A DNA stretch of 64,000 nt from an uncultured Cellvibrionales bacterium (lineage in GTDB: Bacteria > Pseudomonadota > Gammaproteobacteria > Pseudomonadales > Dasaniaceae), in assembly GCA_913019905.1 (NCBI GenBank), contig CAJVZD010000006.1:62001-126000 (forward strand), written 5' to 3'. The translations under genes and the position numbers were made by a program. How positions within the stretch are numbered: the stretch's first letter is position 1; each line of letters opens with the position of its first letter. Below are positions 50,193 through 58,820 of this stretch, piece by piece. The notes beneath the pieces were generated by a model. It made no database searches and was not told the origin of the DNA. It worked only from the letters and a program-made list of their open reading frames with translations.

Positions 50193-51064
50193 TGCGCATC
50201 CTCCTTGTCGCTGTTGACCATAATGGTATAGAACACCCATGAAACCAGTAATATGCCGAGGAAGTAAATGAGGGAGAAGGCTGCCGCTGGCCCCAGGTCA
50301 AACTGTCCAATCGCCATCTTCACCAAATCGATAGAAAGAAAAGTCGTAGCATTGCCCGGCCCGCCTCCCGTGACGACAAAGGGCTCTGTGTAAATCATGA
50401 AGCTGTCCATAAAACGTAAGAGGATAGCGATTAACAAAACCCCTTTCATTTTTGGCAGCTCGATGTGGCGGAATACATCCCAGCGGCTGGCTTGATCTAT
50501 TTTGGCTGCCTGATAATACGCATCGGGAATAGATTGCAGGCCAGCGTAACAGAGCAATACGACTAGCGAGGTCCAGTGCCATACATCCATAATGATGATG
50601 GTGAACCAAGCGGCCGTGCTGTCTTGCGTGTAATTGTAGGTAATGCCGAGCTGGTCGAGTGTATGGCCTAACAGGCCGATGTCTATGCGTCCAAAGACTT
50701 GCCAAATAGTCCCGACCACATTCCAGGGAATTAACAGAGGCAACGCGACTAGTACCAAACAGAGTGAAGACCAGAAGCCTTTGTTTTTCGGCATATGTAA
50801 TGCGACATAAATGCCCAGGGGGATCTCGATGGCCAAAATAATACTGGTGAAAATTGTCTGACGAATGAGAGCATCATGCATGCGTTCTGAGTGTAGAATT
50901 TCTTCAAACCATTCGAGCCCAACCCAAAAAAATTCGTTATTGCCAAAGGTATCTTGAACTGAATAATTGACGACCGTCATCAAGGGGATAATGGCAGAAA
51001 AAGCGACTAGAATGAGAACCGGTAAAACCATAAACCAGGCTTTTTGGTTGTGCGTTTTCTTCAT
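50189..51064 (-). CDS. glpP: Glycerol ABC transporter, permease (GlpP-like)
   Basis: Product of 291 aa starting MKKTHNQKAWFMVLPVLILVAFSAIIPL, with the MalF-like coupling loop YQAAKIDQASRWDVFRHIELPKMKGVLLI near residues 190-218 and about six membrane segments. The start overlaps the preceding ATPase gene's stop by four bases (ATGA), which fixes the start at 51064. It forms a heterodimer channel with GlpQ in the inner membrane. Confidence 0.88.
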   Translation of the reverse strand: MKKTHNQKAWFMVLPVLILVAFSAIIPLMTVVNYSVQDTFGNNEFFWVGLEWFEEILHSERMHDALIRQTIFTSIILAIEIPLGIYVALHMPKNKGFWSSLCLVLVALPLLIPWNVVGTIWQVFGRIDIGLLGHTLDQLGITYNYTQDSTAAWFTIIIMDVWHWTSLVVLLCYAGLQSIPDAYYQAAKIDQASRWDVFRHIELPKMKGVLLIAILLRFMDSFMIYTEPFVVTGGGPGNATTFLSIDLVKMAIGQFDLGPAAAFSLIYFLGILLVSWVFYTIMVNSDKEDAQ

Positions 51065-52155
51065 GCTTGATCGTCCCCGTCCTGTATCCATTTATCCGCA
51101 TAGACGTTGATTTTACTTTTATCAAAAACCACGAAGTTCATTTCATCCGTTATTTTTATGCCTTCTTTAACAATGACATCGATGTCGATGGACTGGCCTT
51201 GGGTATCGTGACTGGCCCTGACAATCTTGTAATGGCCCACATCTTCGACGCGATGAATGGTAATCGCTAGTCCGGTAGGATCATCAGACAACTCTATATA
51301 TTCCGGGCGAATACCGATCTCAGTTTTACCCTGTAGTTTGGGGTAAGTCGCAGGGAGTTGGATATCGCGGTCACTGATGATGGCTTTGTTGCCGATGATT
51401 TGTGCGGGTAATACATTCATTCCTGGCGACCCGATAAAATAGCCGACAAAGGTATGAGCAGGGCGTTCGAACAGTTCTGTTGGCGTGCCGATTTGCACAA
51501 CTTCACCCTCAGACATAACCACCACTTTGTCGGCAAAGGTCAGTGCCTCTGTCTGATCGTGGGTGACATAGATCATCGTATGACCCAATTGCTGGTGCAG
51601 GGCCTTTAGCTGGGTTCTGAGCTCCCATTTCATTTGTGGGTCGATCACCGTCAGTGGCTCGTCAAACAAAATGGCGTTTACATCTTCGCGGACAATACCG
51701 CGGCCTAAACTGATTTTTTGCTTGGCGTCGGCGGTAAGACCACTGGCCTTCTTGTTTAAGACATCTTGCATACCGATCATATTGGCGACATCGGTAACCC
51801 GCGAATCAATATAGCTAGCGCTCAGTTTTCTGTTTTTAAGCGGGAAAGCCAAATTCTCTTTCACTGTCATGGTGTCGTAAACGACCGGGAACTGAAAGAC
51901 CTGGGCGATATTACGAGTTGACGTATTCGCGTGGGTTACATCTTCTTCGTCAAATAATACTTTCCCCTGTGAGGGCGATAAGAGACCAGAAATGATGTTT
52001 AGTAATGTGGATTTTCCACAGCCTGAAGGCCCTAATAAGGCGTATGCGGCGCCGTCCTCCCACACATGATTAAGCGTTTTCAGTGCAAAGTCATTTGGCG
52101 ATGTGGGGTTTTCTGAGTAGCTATGAGCCAGGTTAGCCAGCGTTATTTTTGCCAT
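51061..52155 (-). CDS. glpT: Glycerol ABC transporter, ATP-binding subunit with degenerate signature (GlpT-like)
   Basis: Product of 364 aa: Walker A GPSGCGKST at 42-50, Walker B AILFDEP at 161-167 and the switch histidine H199 in YVTHDQTEAL are intact. The signature, normally LSGGQ, is replaced by L140-T-A-D-A-K (GLTADAKQKISLGRG). A C-terminal MalK-type OB-fold follows (about 240-360). It must pair with another subunit that supplies a good signature; its partner GlpS does so. It is the second operon gene, three bases after glpS. Not the glycerol-3-phosphate antiporter of the same symbol. Confidence 0.88.
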   Translation of the reverse strand: MAKITLANLAHSYSENPTSPNDFALKTLNHVWEDGAAYALLGPSGCGKSTLLNIISGLLSPSQGKVLFDEEDVTHANTSTRNIAQVFQFPVVYDTMTVKENLAFPLKNRKLSASYIDSRVTDVANMIGMQDVLNKKASGLTADAKQKISLGRGIVREDVNAILFDEPLTVIDPQMKWELRTQLKALHQQLGHTMIYVTHDQTEALTFADKVVVMSEGEVVQIGTPTELFERPAHTFVGYFIGSPGMNVLPAQIIGNKAIISDRDIQLPATYPKLQGKTEIGIRPEYIELSDDPTGLAITIHRVEDVGHYKIVRASHDTQGQSIDIDVIVKEGIKITDEMNFVVFDKSKINVYADKWIQDGDDQA

Positions 52156-52158
52156 TTA

Positions 52159-53310
52159 CTAAGCGATCTCTGTTGCGTAGGAAGCGCTGGAGACAATTTT
52201 GCCTGCCAGGTCAAACGTGTAAATATGAGAGGGGTCGAGAAAGACCTGAATGTTCTCCCCGAGCGTTAAGTCGTGAATACCGTGGACAAGTCCAACCCAA
52301 TGATCATCGTCATATTGCATGTGAAGAAATGTTTCCGAGCCAGTTATTTCCGTAATTTTTAGGGTCGCGTTAAAGGCGATAGATTCAGGGCTCTGCTGGC
52401 TGAGTTCCAAATGATTAGGTCTGAAACCTGCTATATAATCACCGTCTGCCAAGCCGTCAAAATGAAGACTTGAGGTCGTGAGTGTTGAGTTTGTTGCCAT
52501 TTGGTCCTGGCGTTCATTCTTTGCCGTAAAGTCTTCGCTTTGCACGCTGCTGCCAAGGGTAATCGTTGTGTCTTTTTTTCTCAGTTTTAAAAAATTCATC
52601 GGCGGGTTTGAGAAAGTTTTTGCGGTGATGGTGTCCTGCGGTTGATGATAAACCGAGCTGGTTTTACTGAACTGCGTTATGCGGCCTGCATTTAAGGTTG
52701 CGGTATTACCGCCAAGCAATAGGGCTTCTTCCGGCTCGGTGGTGGCGTAGACAAAGATTGCGCCGGACTCTGCGAATATTTTTGGGATTTCCGCACGTAA
52801 TTCTTCGCGTAATTTATAATCCAGGTTCGCTAAGGGTTCATCCAATAATACCAATCCCGATCCTTTTACAAGTGCTCGCGCTAGTGCACAGCGTTGCTGT
52901 TGACCCCCGGATAATTCCAGTGGTTTTCGGTCGAGATAGGGGCCAAGCTTCATCATGTCGGCCGATTTTTTTACTCTTTTGTCGATTTCAGCTTTGCTTT
53001 TTTTCATGAGCTTCAAAGGCGAAGCAATGTTTTCGTAAACGCTCATTGATGGATAGTTGATGAACTGCTGGTACACCATCGCGATATCGCGGTCTTGAAC
53101 GCGAGTATTGGTGACATCCTGGTCGTTCCACAAAATGCGGCCAGTGGTAGGTTTATCGAGTCCCGCCATAAGGCGCATCAGGCTCGTTTTACCCGACAGA
53201 GTTGGGCCGAGCAAGACGTTCATGGTGGATTTTTCTAAGGTCAGGTTCGTCGTATAAATATGTGGCTGACCGTCAACTGTCAGCGACAGGTTTTCTAGCT
53301 GCAATGACAC
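52159..53310 (-). CDS. glpS: Glycerol ABC transporter, ATP-binding subunit with degenerate H-loop (GlpS-like)
   Basis: Product of 383 aa. Walker A GPTLSGKT at 35-42, signature LSGGQQQRCALARAL at 133-147 and Walker B LVLLDEP at 153-159 are canonical. The switch region reads Y-A-T-T191-E-P-E-E-A, so the catalytic histidine is absent. This complements the defect in GlpT and implies one working ATP site in the heterodimer. A C-terminal regulatory OB-domain is present. The start is a GTG seven bases after CGGAG. First gene of the operon. Confidence 0.88.
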   Translation of the reverse strand: MSLQLENLSLTVDGQPHIYTTNLTLEKSTMNVLLGPTLSGKTSLMRLMAGLDKPTTGRILWNDQDVTNTRVQDRDIAMVYQQFINYPSMSVYENIASPLKLMKKSKAEIDKRVKKSADMMKLGPYLDRKPLELSGGQQQRCALARALVKGSGLVLLDEPLANLDYKLREELRAEIPKIFAESGAIFVYATTEPEEALLLGGNTATLNAGRITQFSKTSSVYHQPQDTITAKTFSNPPMNFLKLRKKDTTITLGSSVQSEDFTAKNERQDQMATNSTLTTSSLHFDGLADGDYIAGFRPNHLELSQQSPESIAFNATLKITEITGSETFLHMQYDDDHWVGLVHGIHDLTLGENIQVFLDPSHIYTFDLAGKIVSSASYATEIA

Positions 53311-53702
53311 TTCTTAACTCCGAGATATTTTCTGAAAACTAACATGATATCTACGGATTAACAATGTGTTGATTCTTGTTATTGCGTTGGAAAACCGAGT
53401 TGCAGTGCCGGGCGTTGTCGACGAACGCGTTATATTTTCTCCGCAGCCTTATGCTTGCTCTCACATGGTAGCTGACGATATAACGAAGCGGCACCACGGA
53501 TTATCGGGGCCGGTGGAACGGAAGAATCACCCGGAAATTCAGCCGCAGTCGCTATGCGAAGGGTCGTGAGCTTCGATTAACTTGAACCACGATTAAAAAA
53601 TCGTCAGACTTGATGATTGTTCTTTCCTTTCCCTATGCACCGCCTATAATCACAAGAAAATAATATGAATAGTAGAATAAACTCAACAGGAGGCATTTCC
53701 CT
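53311..53702. other. Divergent promoter region, glp operon / sulfatase
   Basis: About 390 bases between divergent genes. It must contain both promoters. No regulator gene, clear operator or small gene was recognised; a 67-codon frame at 53366 has no ribosome-binding site. Confidence 0.5.
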
Positions 53703-55280
53703 ATGTCGAGAAAGATGTTCAATCCCGTTTCTTTGAGGTTTGCAATGGTGGCGCTTATCGCTAGTTTTGCGAGCGGCGCTCTGGCGGCTCAAAAACCCAA
53801 TATGTTGATTATATGGGGTGATGATATTGGCATTTCCAATATTTCCGCTTATAACCGCGGCTTGATGGGTTATCCGACCCCTAATATTGATCGAATTGCC
53901 ACTGAAGGTATGATGTTTACGGACTCTTACGGAGAGCAGAGTTGTACCGCCGGTCGATCTGCTTTTATTTTGGGCCAGAGTCCTATGCGGACGGGACTGT
54001 CTAAAGTCGGTGTTCCCGGTGCCGATACCGGTATCAGCCCTAAAGACCCTACCTTGGCAGAAATGCTGAAACCCTTGGGTTACGTTACCGGGCAGTTTGG
54101 TAAAAATCACTTGGGAGACCGGGACGAATTCCTGCCGACCAATCATGGATTTGATGAATTCTTCGGTAATCTCTATCACTTAAACGCCGAGGAAGAGCCA
54201 GAGCACGAAGACTACCCGCAAGACCCGGAGTACCGTAAAACATCGGGGCCACGGGGAGTCATTCACAGCTATCGCGATGGAAAAATTGAAGATACCGGTG
54301 CATTAACCCGCAAGCGTATGGAGACTGTCGATGACGAAATTGTTGCCGGTGCGCTAAAATTCATAGACAAAGCTCATGCAGACAAAAAACCTTTCTTTGT
54401 TTGGGTGAATACCACGGGCATGCATTACCGTACGCATACTAAGCCAGAATCACTGGGTCGCTCCGGGCAGGGATTTTATAACGACGCAATGATGGATCAC
54501 GACGATCGGATCGGGGTCCTGTTAAATAAATTAGACACGCTGGGCATTGCCGACAATACCATTGTCTATTACACCACCGATAACGGCCCCCATTTTAATG
54601 CCTGGCCGGATGCAGCGATTACGCCATTTCGTAGCGAAAAAAATACTAACTGGGAGGGCGGTTACCGAGTGCCAGCCATGGTGCGGTGGCCCGGAAAGAT
54701 TAAAGCCGGTACCGTTAGTAACGAAATCACATCCCATACGGACTGGTATCCGACCTTAATGGCGGTTGCTGGCGTCCCGGATATCACCCAAAAACTGCTT
54801 AAGGGCCACACGGCGGGCAACAAGTCTTACAAGGTTCACTTGGACGGCTTCAATTTACTGCCTTACTTAACGGGCAAAACAGACAAGGGGCCCCGCGATA
54901 GTTTTATCTATATCAGCGATGACGGATTCCCCGTTGGCGTGAGAAAGGGTGCCTGGAAAACCGTGTTTGCAGAGCAACGTGCGAAGAGATTCGATGTTTG
55001 GCGCGAACCGTTTGTTTTCCTGCGTATTCCCAAGTTGTTTAATCTGCGCCGTGACCCCTACGAACGCGCCGATACCGATAGCAATGCCTACAACGAATGG
55101 TGGGGCGATCGAGTGCCGAGAGTAGGTGAGGGAGGACAGGTTGTTCGCGAGTTCCTGGGAACATTTTTGCAATTTCCTCCGCGTATGACACCCGCTACCT
55201 TTACCATCGACCAAGCGGTCAACGCATTCCGCCGCCAAATGGCAGCCGCACAAAGAGCCCGGCAAAAAGCGGGGAACTAG
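53703..55280 (+). CDS. Secreted sulfatase (arylsulfatase-like, formylglycine type)
   Basis: Product of 525 aa with a signal peptide cleaved near ALAA-QKPN (residues 1-29). The metal-binding WGDDIG (D40, D41) is followed by the formylglycine motif C81-T-A-G-R85, fitting C-x-[PA]-x-R, then GKNHLGD and TDNGPHFNAWPDA with the second metal-site D-N. C81 must be converted to formylglycine by an FGE-type enzyme outside this window. It hydrolyses sulfate esters in the periplasm or outside. AGGAGG precedes the ATG. A strong terminator follows directly. Confidence 0.9.
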   Translation: MSRKMFNPVSLRFAMVALIASFASGALAAQKPNMLIIWGDDIGISNISAYNRGLMGYPTPNIDRIATEGMMFTDSYGEQSCTAGRSAFILGQSPMRTGLSKVGVPGADTGISPKDPTLAEMLKPLGYVTGQFGKNHLGDRDEFLPTNHGFDEFFGNLYHLNAEEEPEHEDYPQDPEYRKTSGPRGVIHSYRDGKIEDTGALTRKRMETVDDEIVAGALKFIDKAHADKKPFFVWVNTTGMHYRTHTKPESLGRSGQGFYNDAMMDHDDRIGVLLNKLDTLGIADNTIVYYTTDNGPHFNAWPDAAITPFRSEKNTNWEGGYRVPAMVRWPGKIKAGTVSNEITSHTDWYPTLMAVAGVPDITQKLLKGHTAGNKSYKVHLDGFNLLPYLTGKTDKGPRDSFIYISDDGFPVGVRKGAWKTVFAEQRAKRFDVWREPFVFLRIPKLFNLRRDPYERADTDSNAYNEWWGDRVPRVGEGGQVVREFLGTFLQFPPRMTPATFTIDQAVNAFRRQMAAAQRARQKAGN

Positions 55281-55290
55281 GCAGTTACAA

Positions 55291-55318
55291 GGTCGGGCAT
55301 TCGCGCCCGGCCTTTTTT
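55291..55318 (+). terminator. Rho-independent terminator after the sulfatase gene
   Basis: GGTCGGGC (55291-55298) pairs with GCCCGGCC (55305-55312) across a 6-base loop, with one G-U pair, followed by six T at 55313-55318. It lies 10 bases after the stop codon and separates the sulfatase transcript from the MoxR operon. Confidence 0.85.
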
Positions 55319-55364
55319 ATCACGACAAAGTTAATCCCTTACTCAATACTCGCACAGTCTGGTT

Positions 55365-56342
55365 ATGAGCACACAAGAAGAATTTCTAAAAATATCAACG
55401 GCCTTGGAAAAGTCTGTGTTGGGGCAATCGCACGTTGTTGAAGCGCTATTAATTGCTCTGTTAACCAACGGACATGTTTTATTGGAAGGTTTACCGGGAA
55501 CGGCAAAAACCCGTTCCATTAAAACCTTGGCAGCAGCCTTAAGCGTTGATCTCGGGCGTATTCAATTTACGCCGGACCTCCTTCCCTCTGATGTTACCGG
55601 TACCGAGATCTATCAAGAGTTAAACGGTAAACCGCATTTATCTTTTCAGCAGGGGCCGGTATTTAATAATCTCATTCTCGCGGACGAAATCAACCGGGCT
55701 CCCGCCAAGGTACAATCTGCATTGTTAGAGGCAATGGAGGAGCGGCAGATCACCTACGGCGGGAAAACTTACCCGCTGCCCGATCTGTTTATGGTGCTGG
55801 CAACTCAAAATCCGATAGAACAAGAGGGCACCTATCCCTTACCGGAAGCACAAGTCGATCGATTCTTAATGAAAATTTTTGCCCACTACCCGAAGGAGGA
55901 AGGGGAGCTGGCCATTATGCGTATGTTGCGTAATGAAGAGGTAGTAAAAGGAGTTTCGCAAGTTTCTCAATACGCTGAAAAGATTGACCCCGAGATTATT
56001 TTTAAAGCGCGGGAAGAAATCCGATCAATTCATGTGTCTGAGAATATCGATAACTATATCGTCGCTTTGGTCATGGCGACCCGCGATCCGGAGCGCTTTA
56101 GTGCGGACTTAAAGAACTGGATTGCTGTGGGTGCCAGCCCACGGGCAACAAATGGTTTGGATAAATGCGCCAGGGCCCATGCCTGGTTGATGACAAAGAA
56201 TTTTGTTGACCCCGACGATGTACGCGCTATCGCTCCGCAGGTTTTACGTCATCGAATCAGTTTAAGTTATGACGCTATCGCCGATGGGATAACCGCTGAC
56301 GATGCGGTTGCTGAAATATTAAGAACAGTGGCTTTAGCATGA
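55365..56342 (+). CDS. MoxR-family AAA+ ATPase
   Basis: Product of 325 aa with Walker A GLPGTAKTRS (about 42-51), Walker B LILADEINRAPAK, sensor ATQNPIEQEGTYPLPEAQVDRF and the C-terminal lid domain. MoxR proteins are chaperone ATPases that work with VWA-domain proteins encoded beside them, often for maturing cofactor or envelope proteins. It begins the operon; its stop overlaps the next start by four bases (ATGA). Confidence 0.93.
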   Translation: MSTQEEFLKISTALEKSVLGQSHVVEALLIALLTNGHVLLEGLPGTAKTRSIKTLAAALSVDLGRIQFTPDLLPSDVTGTEIYQELNGKPHLSFQQGPVFNNLILADEINRAPAKVQSALLEAMEERQITYGGKTYPLPDLFMVLATQNPIEQEGTYPLPEAQVDRFLMKIFAHYPKEEGELAIMRMLRNEEVVKGVSQVSQYAEKIDPEIIFKAREEIRSIHVSENIDNYIVALVMATRDPERFSADLKNWIAVGASPRATNGLDKCARAHAWLMTKNFVDPDDVRAIAPQVLRHRISLSYDAIADGITADDAVAEILRTVALA

Positions 56343-57304
56343 CCAATACCGATCGCAAGAATGGGTCGGATATTGATACGCGGGTTTATGTGACGTTACG
56401 GTCTTTGATTGCTATGCAGCGCGATGCGCACGGTTTTTCGTTTTTGCCCAGACAGGCAGTTCGCAGTAAATTGACGGGACGTCGCATGTCCAGCCTCCGT
56501 GGTCGCGGTTTGAATTTTGAAGAAATTCGTCAGTATCGGGCCGGCGACGATATAAGGACGATGGACTGGAAAGTCACTAACCGAACGGGTAGGCCCCATG
56601 TTCGCGCTTACTCGGAAGAACGTGAACGTCCTGTTTTGTTCTTATTGGATCAACGGCAATCAATGTTTTTTGGCTCTGTTGATAAAATGAAATCTGTTGC
56701 AGCTGCGGAGCTGGCGGCACTCATTGCCTGGCGGGTTATTGACGTTGGGGATCGTATCGGCGCATTGATTTTCAATGATTCTCACTCGAAAGATATTAAG
56801 CCTGGTCGCCACCGCTCGGATGTATTGAATATACTCAAGCAGATAGAGCGCTACAACCATTTACTAAAAGCTCAACCACAGGATTTGCAGTCGGTAGACA
56901 GCCTGAACAGAATCCTCTTGCAAGCTAAGCATCTGGTTACCCATGATTATTTGGTGGTGCTTATATCCGATCTCGCGGGATGGGATGAAAAAACTATCAA
57001 GCTGTTAATACAAATGTCGCAGCATAACGATGTGGTTATTTCGCAGGTCAGCGATAAACTTGAGCGTCATCTGCCGAATCAGTCCGGTTTGATTGTGAGC
57101 GATGGACATCTTCAAATTAATGTTGATGGGAGAGATTCAAGCACGCGAGCCAGCTTCGAGCAGCATCAATTTAACGATAGGGCGCAACTCAACGCGGCAT
57201 TGACCAAACATGGCATTGCAGTTCTTCCCTTGTCGACGAGTCGCGCAACGATTACTCAATTACGCAGCGCTATCGGTCTGGACAAAGCTGCAGCGGGGCC
57301 TTAG
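56339..57304 (+). CDS. DUF58 domain protein
   Basis: Product of 321 aa. The DUF58 hallmark LRGRGLNFEEIRQYRAGDDIRTMDWKVTNRTGRPHVRAYSEERERP lies at about 55-100. The following segment LFLLDQRQSMFFGS occupies the place of a VWA metal site (D-x-S-x-S) but has only part of it. DUF58 proteins accompany MoxR and VWA proteins and are thought to be adaptors in the same complex. Second gene of the operon, overlapping MoxR by 4 bases. Confidence 0.9.
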   Translation: MTNTDRKNGSDIDTRVYVTLRSLIAMQRDAHGFSFLPRQAVRSKLTGRRMSSLRGRGLNFEEIRQYRAGDDIRTMDWKVTNRTGRPHVRAYSEERERPVLFLLDQRQSMFFGSVDKMKSVAAAELAALIAWRVIDVGDRIGALIFNDSHSKDIKPGRHRSDVLNILKQIERYNHLLKAQPQDLQSVDSLNRILLQAKHLVTHDYLVVLISDLAGWDEKTIKLLIQMSQHNDVVISQVSDKLERHLPNQSGLIVSDGHLQINVDGRDSSTRASFEQHQFNDRAQLNAALTKHGIAVLPLSTSRATITQLRSAIGLDKAAAGP

Positions 57305-57307
57305 TTA

Positions 57308-57838
57308 ATGTCGTCTTCCGCTGGCTTCGGTAACTATATGTTGAAGGGGATTGAGGAAATAGCGCCCTTAAGTGCTGTTCCTTGGGATTTTAATGCTCCC
57401 GGTTGGCCCTATCTTTTCACCTTTTTAATCGTTTTTTTCGCGTTATCTATCTTTAACCTCTGGCGGAAATGGCAGGCAAATGCCTATCGCCGCACAGCGC
57501 TAGCGGCGCTTCGTAATGTGCCGCGCGATGAGGCCTTACGAATTCTGCCGGCCCTGTTAAAATCGACGGCAATAGCCACATTCGGGCGTGAACCCGTAGC
57601 TTCTCTGTATGGCGAGAACTGGCTGAGTTTTCTGGATGAATCGCTACCACAGCTAAAACCGGTGCCGCATTCTGAGTCTGCACCGGCGCAGGGTTTTACA
57701 GGTACGATAGGCCGTCTATTCATTGCGCTTAGTTATCAAAATTTTCATAGTTTAGATGTTTCAGAGGTGGACGCAGAAAAACTACTTTGCCTTGCCCGTC
57801 ATTGGATTAGCGCTCATCGGAGGCCTGCTCATGATTGA
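57308..57838 (+). CDS. DUF4381 family membrane protein
   Basis: Product of 176 aa with one membrane helix (about residues 36-52, LFTFLIVFFALSIFNLW) and a cytoplasmic domain containing DEALRILPALLKSTAIATFG and FLDESLP. DUF4381 members occur in Bat-like operons and have no assigned activity. It starts 3 bases after DUF58 with an ATG and overlaps the next gene's start by 8 bases. Confidence 0.85.
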   Translation: MSSSAGFGNYMLKGIEEIAPLSAVPWDFNAPGWPYLFTFLIVFFALSIFNLWRKWQANAYRRTALAALRNVPRDEALRILPALLKSTAIATFGREPVASLYGENWLSFLDESLPQLKPVPHSESAPAQGFTGTIGRLFIALSYQNFHSLDVSEVDAEKLLCLARHWISAHRRPAHD

Positions 57839-58820
57839 GTTCGCTTACCCCTGGCTGTTCTTCTTGTTAGTGCTTCCTGTTGTCGTGCGTTTAATCGCTC
57901 CCCATCACCTGGAAGAGCGAGCATCTTTACAAGCTCCTTTTTTCCAACGGCTCGCCGACATCACGGGTCAGACTCCCCAAAAAGGGGCCACCACGCCACA
58001 GCGACTACTGGTTCAAAGACTCGTGCTGGGGTTCGCATGGCTACTTATTGTCACAGCTTTAGCAAAACCCGAATGGGTAGGTGAGCCTATTGTTCAGAAC
58101 AAATCCGCCAGAGATTTGATGATTGCGGTAGATCTATCAGGGTCAATGGAAACCTTAGATTTTGTCGACGAAAACGGTCAGCCTCAAGGGCGATTAGATG
58201 GAGTGAAAGCCATACTGGCGGATTTTGCTAAAAACCGCGATGGCGATCGACTCGGATTGATTCTATTTGGAACTGCGCCTTACTTGCAGGTTCCTTTCAC
58301 CGCAGATCTTGATGTATTTGTTGAGTTGTTGGGAGAAAGCGCCGTCGGTATGGCGGGTTCACGTACCAATTTTGGCGATGCGATTGGCCTGGCGATCAAA
58401 CTGTTTAAGAAATCGTCAGTGAAAGATCGGGTCTTAATTGTATTAACCGATGGCAATGATACCGGTAGTAAAGTGCCTCCGATAGAAGCCGCCAGAATTG
58501 CTCGTGCGTTTAATATAAAAATTCATACGATAGCCATAGGCTTGCCAGAAGGTGACGAGCAAACGGCCTTGGATGTCGACACGCTGCAGGCGGTCGCGCA
58601 GGTAAACGGCGGTCAGTTTTTCCGAGCAGAAAGTCAGTCGGACCTCATTCAGGCACATGAAGAAATTTCCCGGCTTGAACCGAGAAAATATGAAACGATT
58701 GCTTACAGCCCTAAATCGCAGCTGTTTTATTATCCGCTGGGCTTAGTCGCATTGTTATATATGATCCTCCATAGCACTTTGAGTTTGAGAGCTTTAAGTC
58801 GTCAAGGCGCAGAGTCATGA
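57831..58820 (+). CDS. batA: VWA-domain membrane protein, BatA-like
   Basis: Product of 329 aa from the ATG at 57831 (MIEFAYPWLFFLLVLPVVVR), chosen because GGAGG lies eight bases upstream and it gives the normal BatA N-terminus. Two N-terminal membrane helices are followed by a VWA domain with an intact metal site D101-L-S103-G-S105 and TDGNDTGS, then a C-terminal helix (about 300-318). The VWA faces the periplasm. It probably binds client proteins handed over by MoxR and DUF58. Symbol by family. Confidence 0.87.
   Translation: MIEFAYPWLFFLLVLPVVVRLIAPHHLEERASLQAPFFQRLADITGQTPQKGATTPQRLLVQRLVLGFAWLLIVTALAKPEWVGEPIVQNKSARDLMIAVDLSGSMETLDFVDENGQPQGRLDGVKAILADFAKNRDGDRLGLILFGTAPYLQVPFTADLDVFVELLGESAVGMAGSRTNFGDAIGLAIKLFKKSSVKDRVLIVLTDGNDTGSKVPPIEAARIARAFNIKIHTIAIGLPEGDEQTALDVDTLQAVAQVNGGQFFRAESQSDLIQAHEEISRLEPRKYETIAYSPKSQLFYYPLGLVALLYMILHSTLSLRALSRQGAES

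Noticed and set aside
53604..54179. 191-codon open frame on the minus strand
   Set aside because: It lies antisense to the sulfatase gene's start, has no recognisable domain and no ribosome-binding site; a shadow of real coding sequence.
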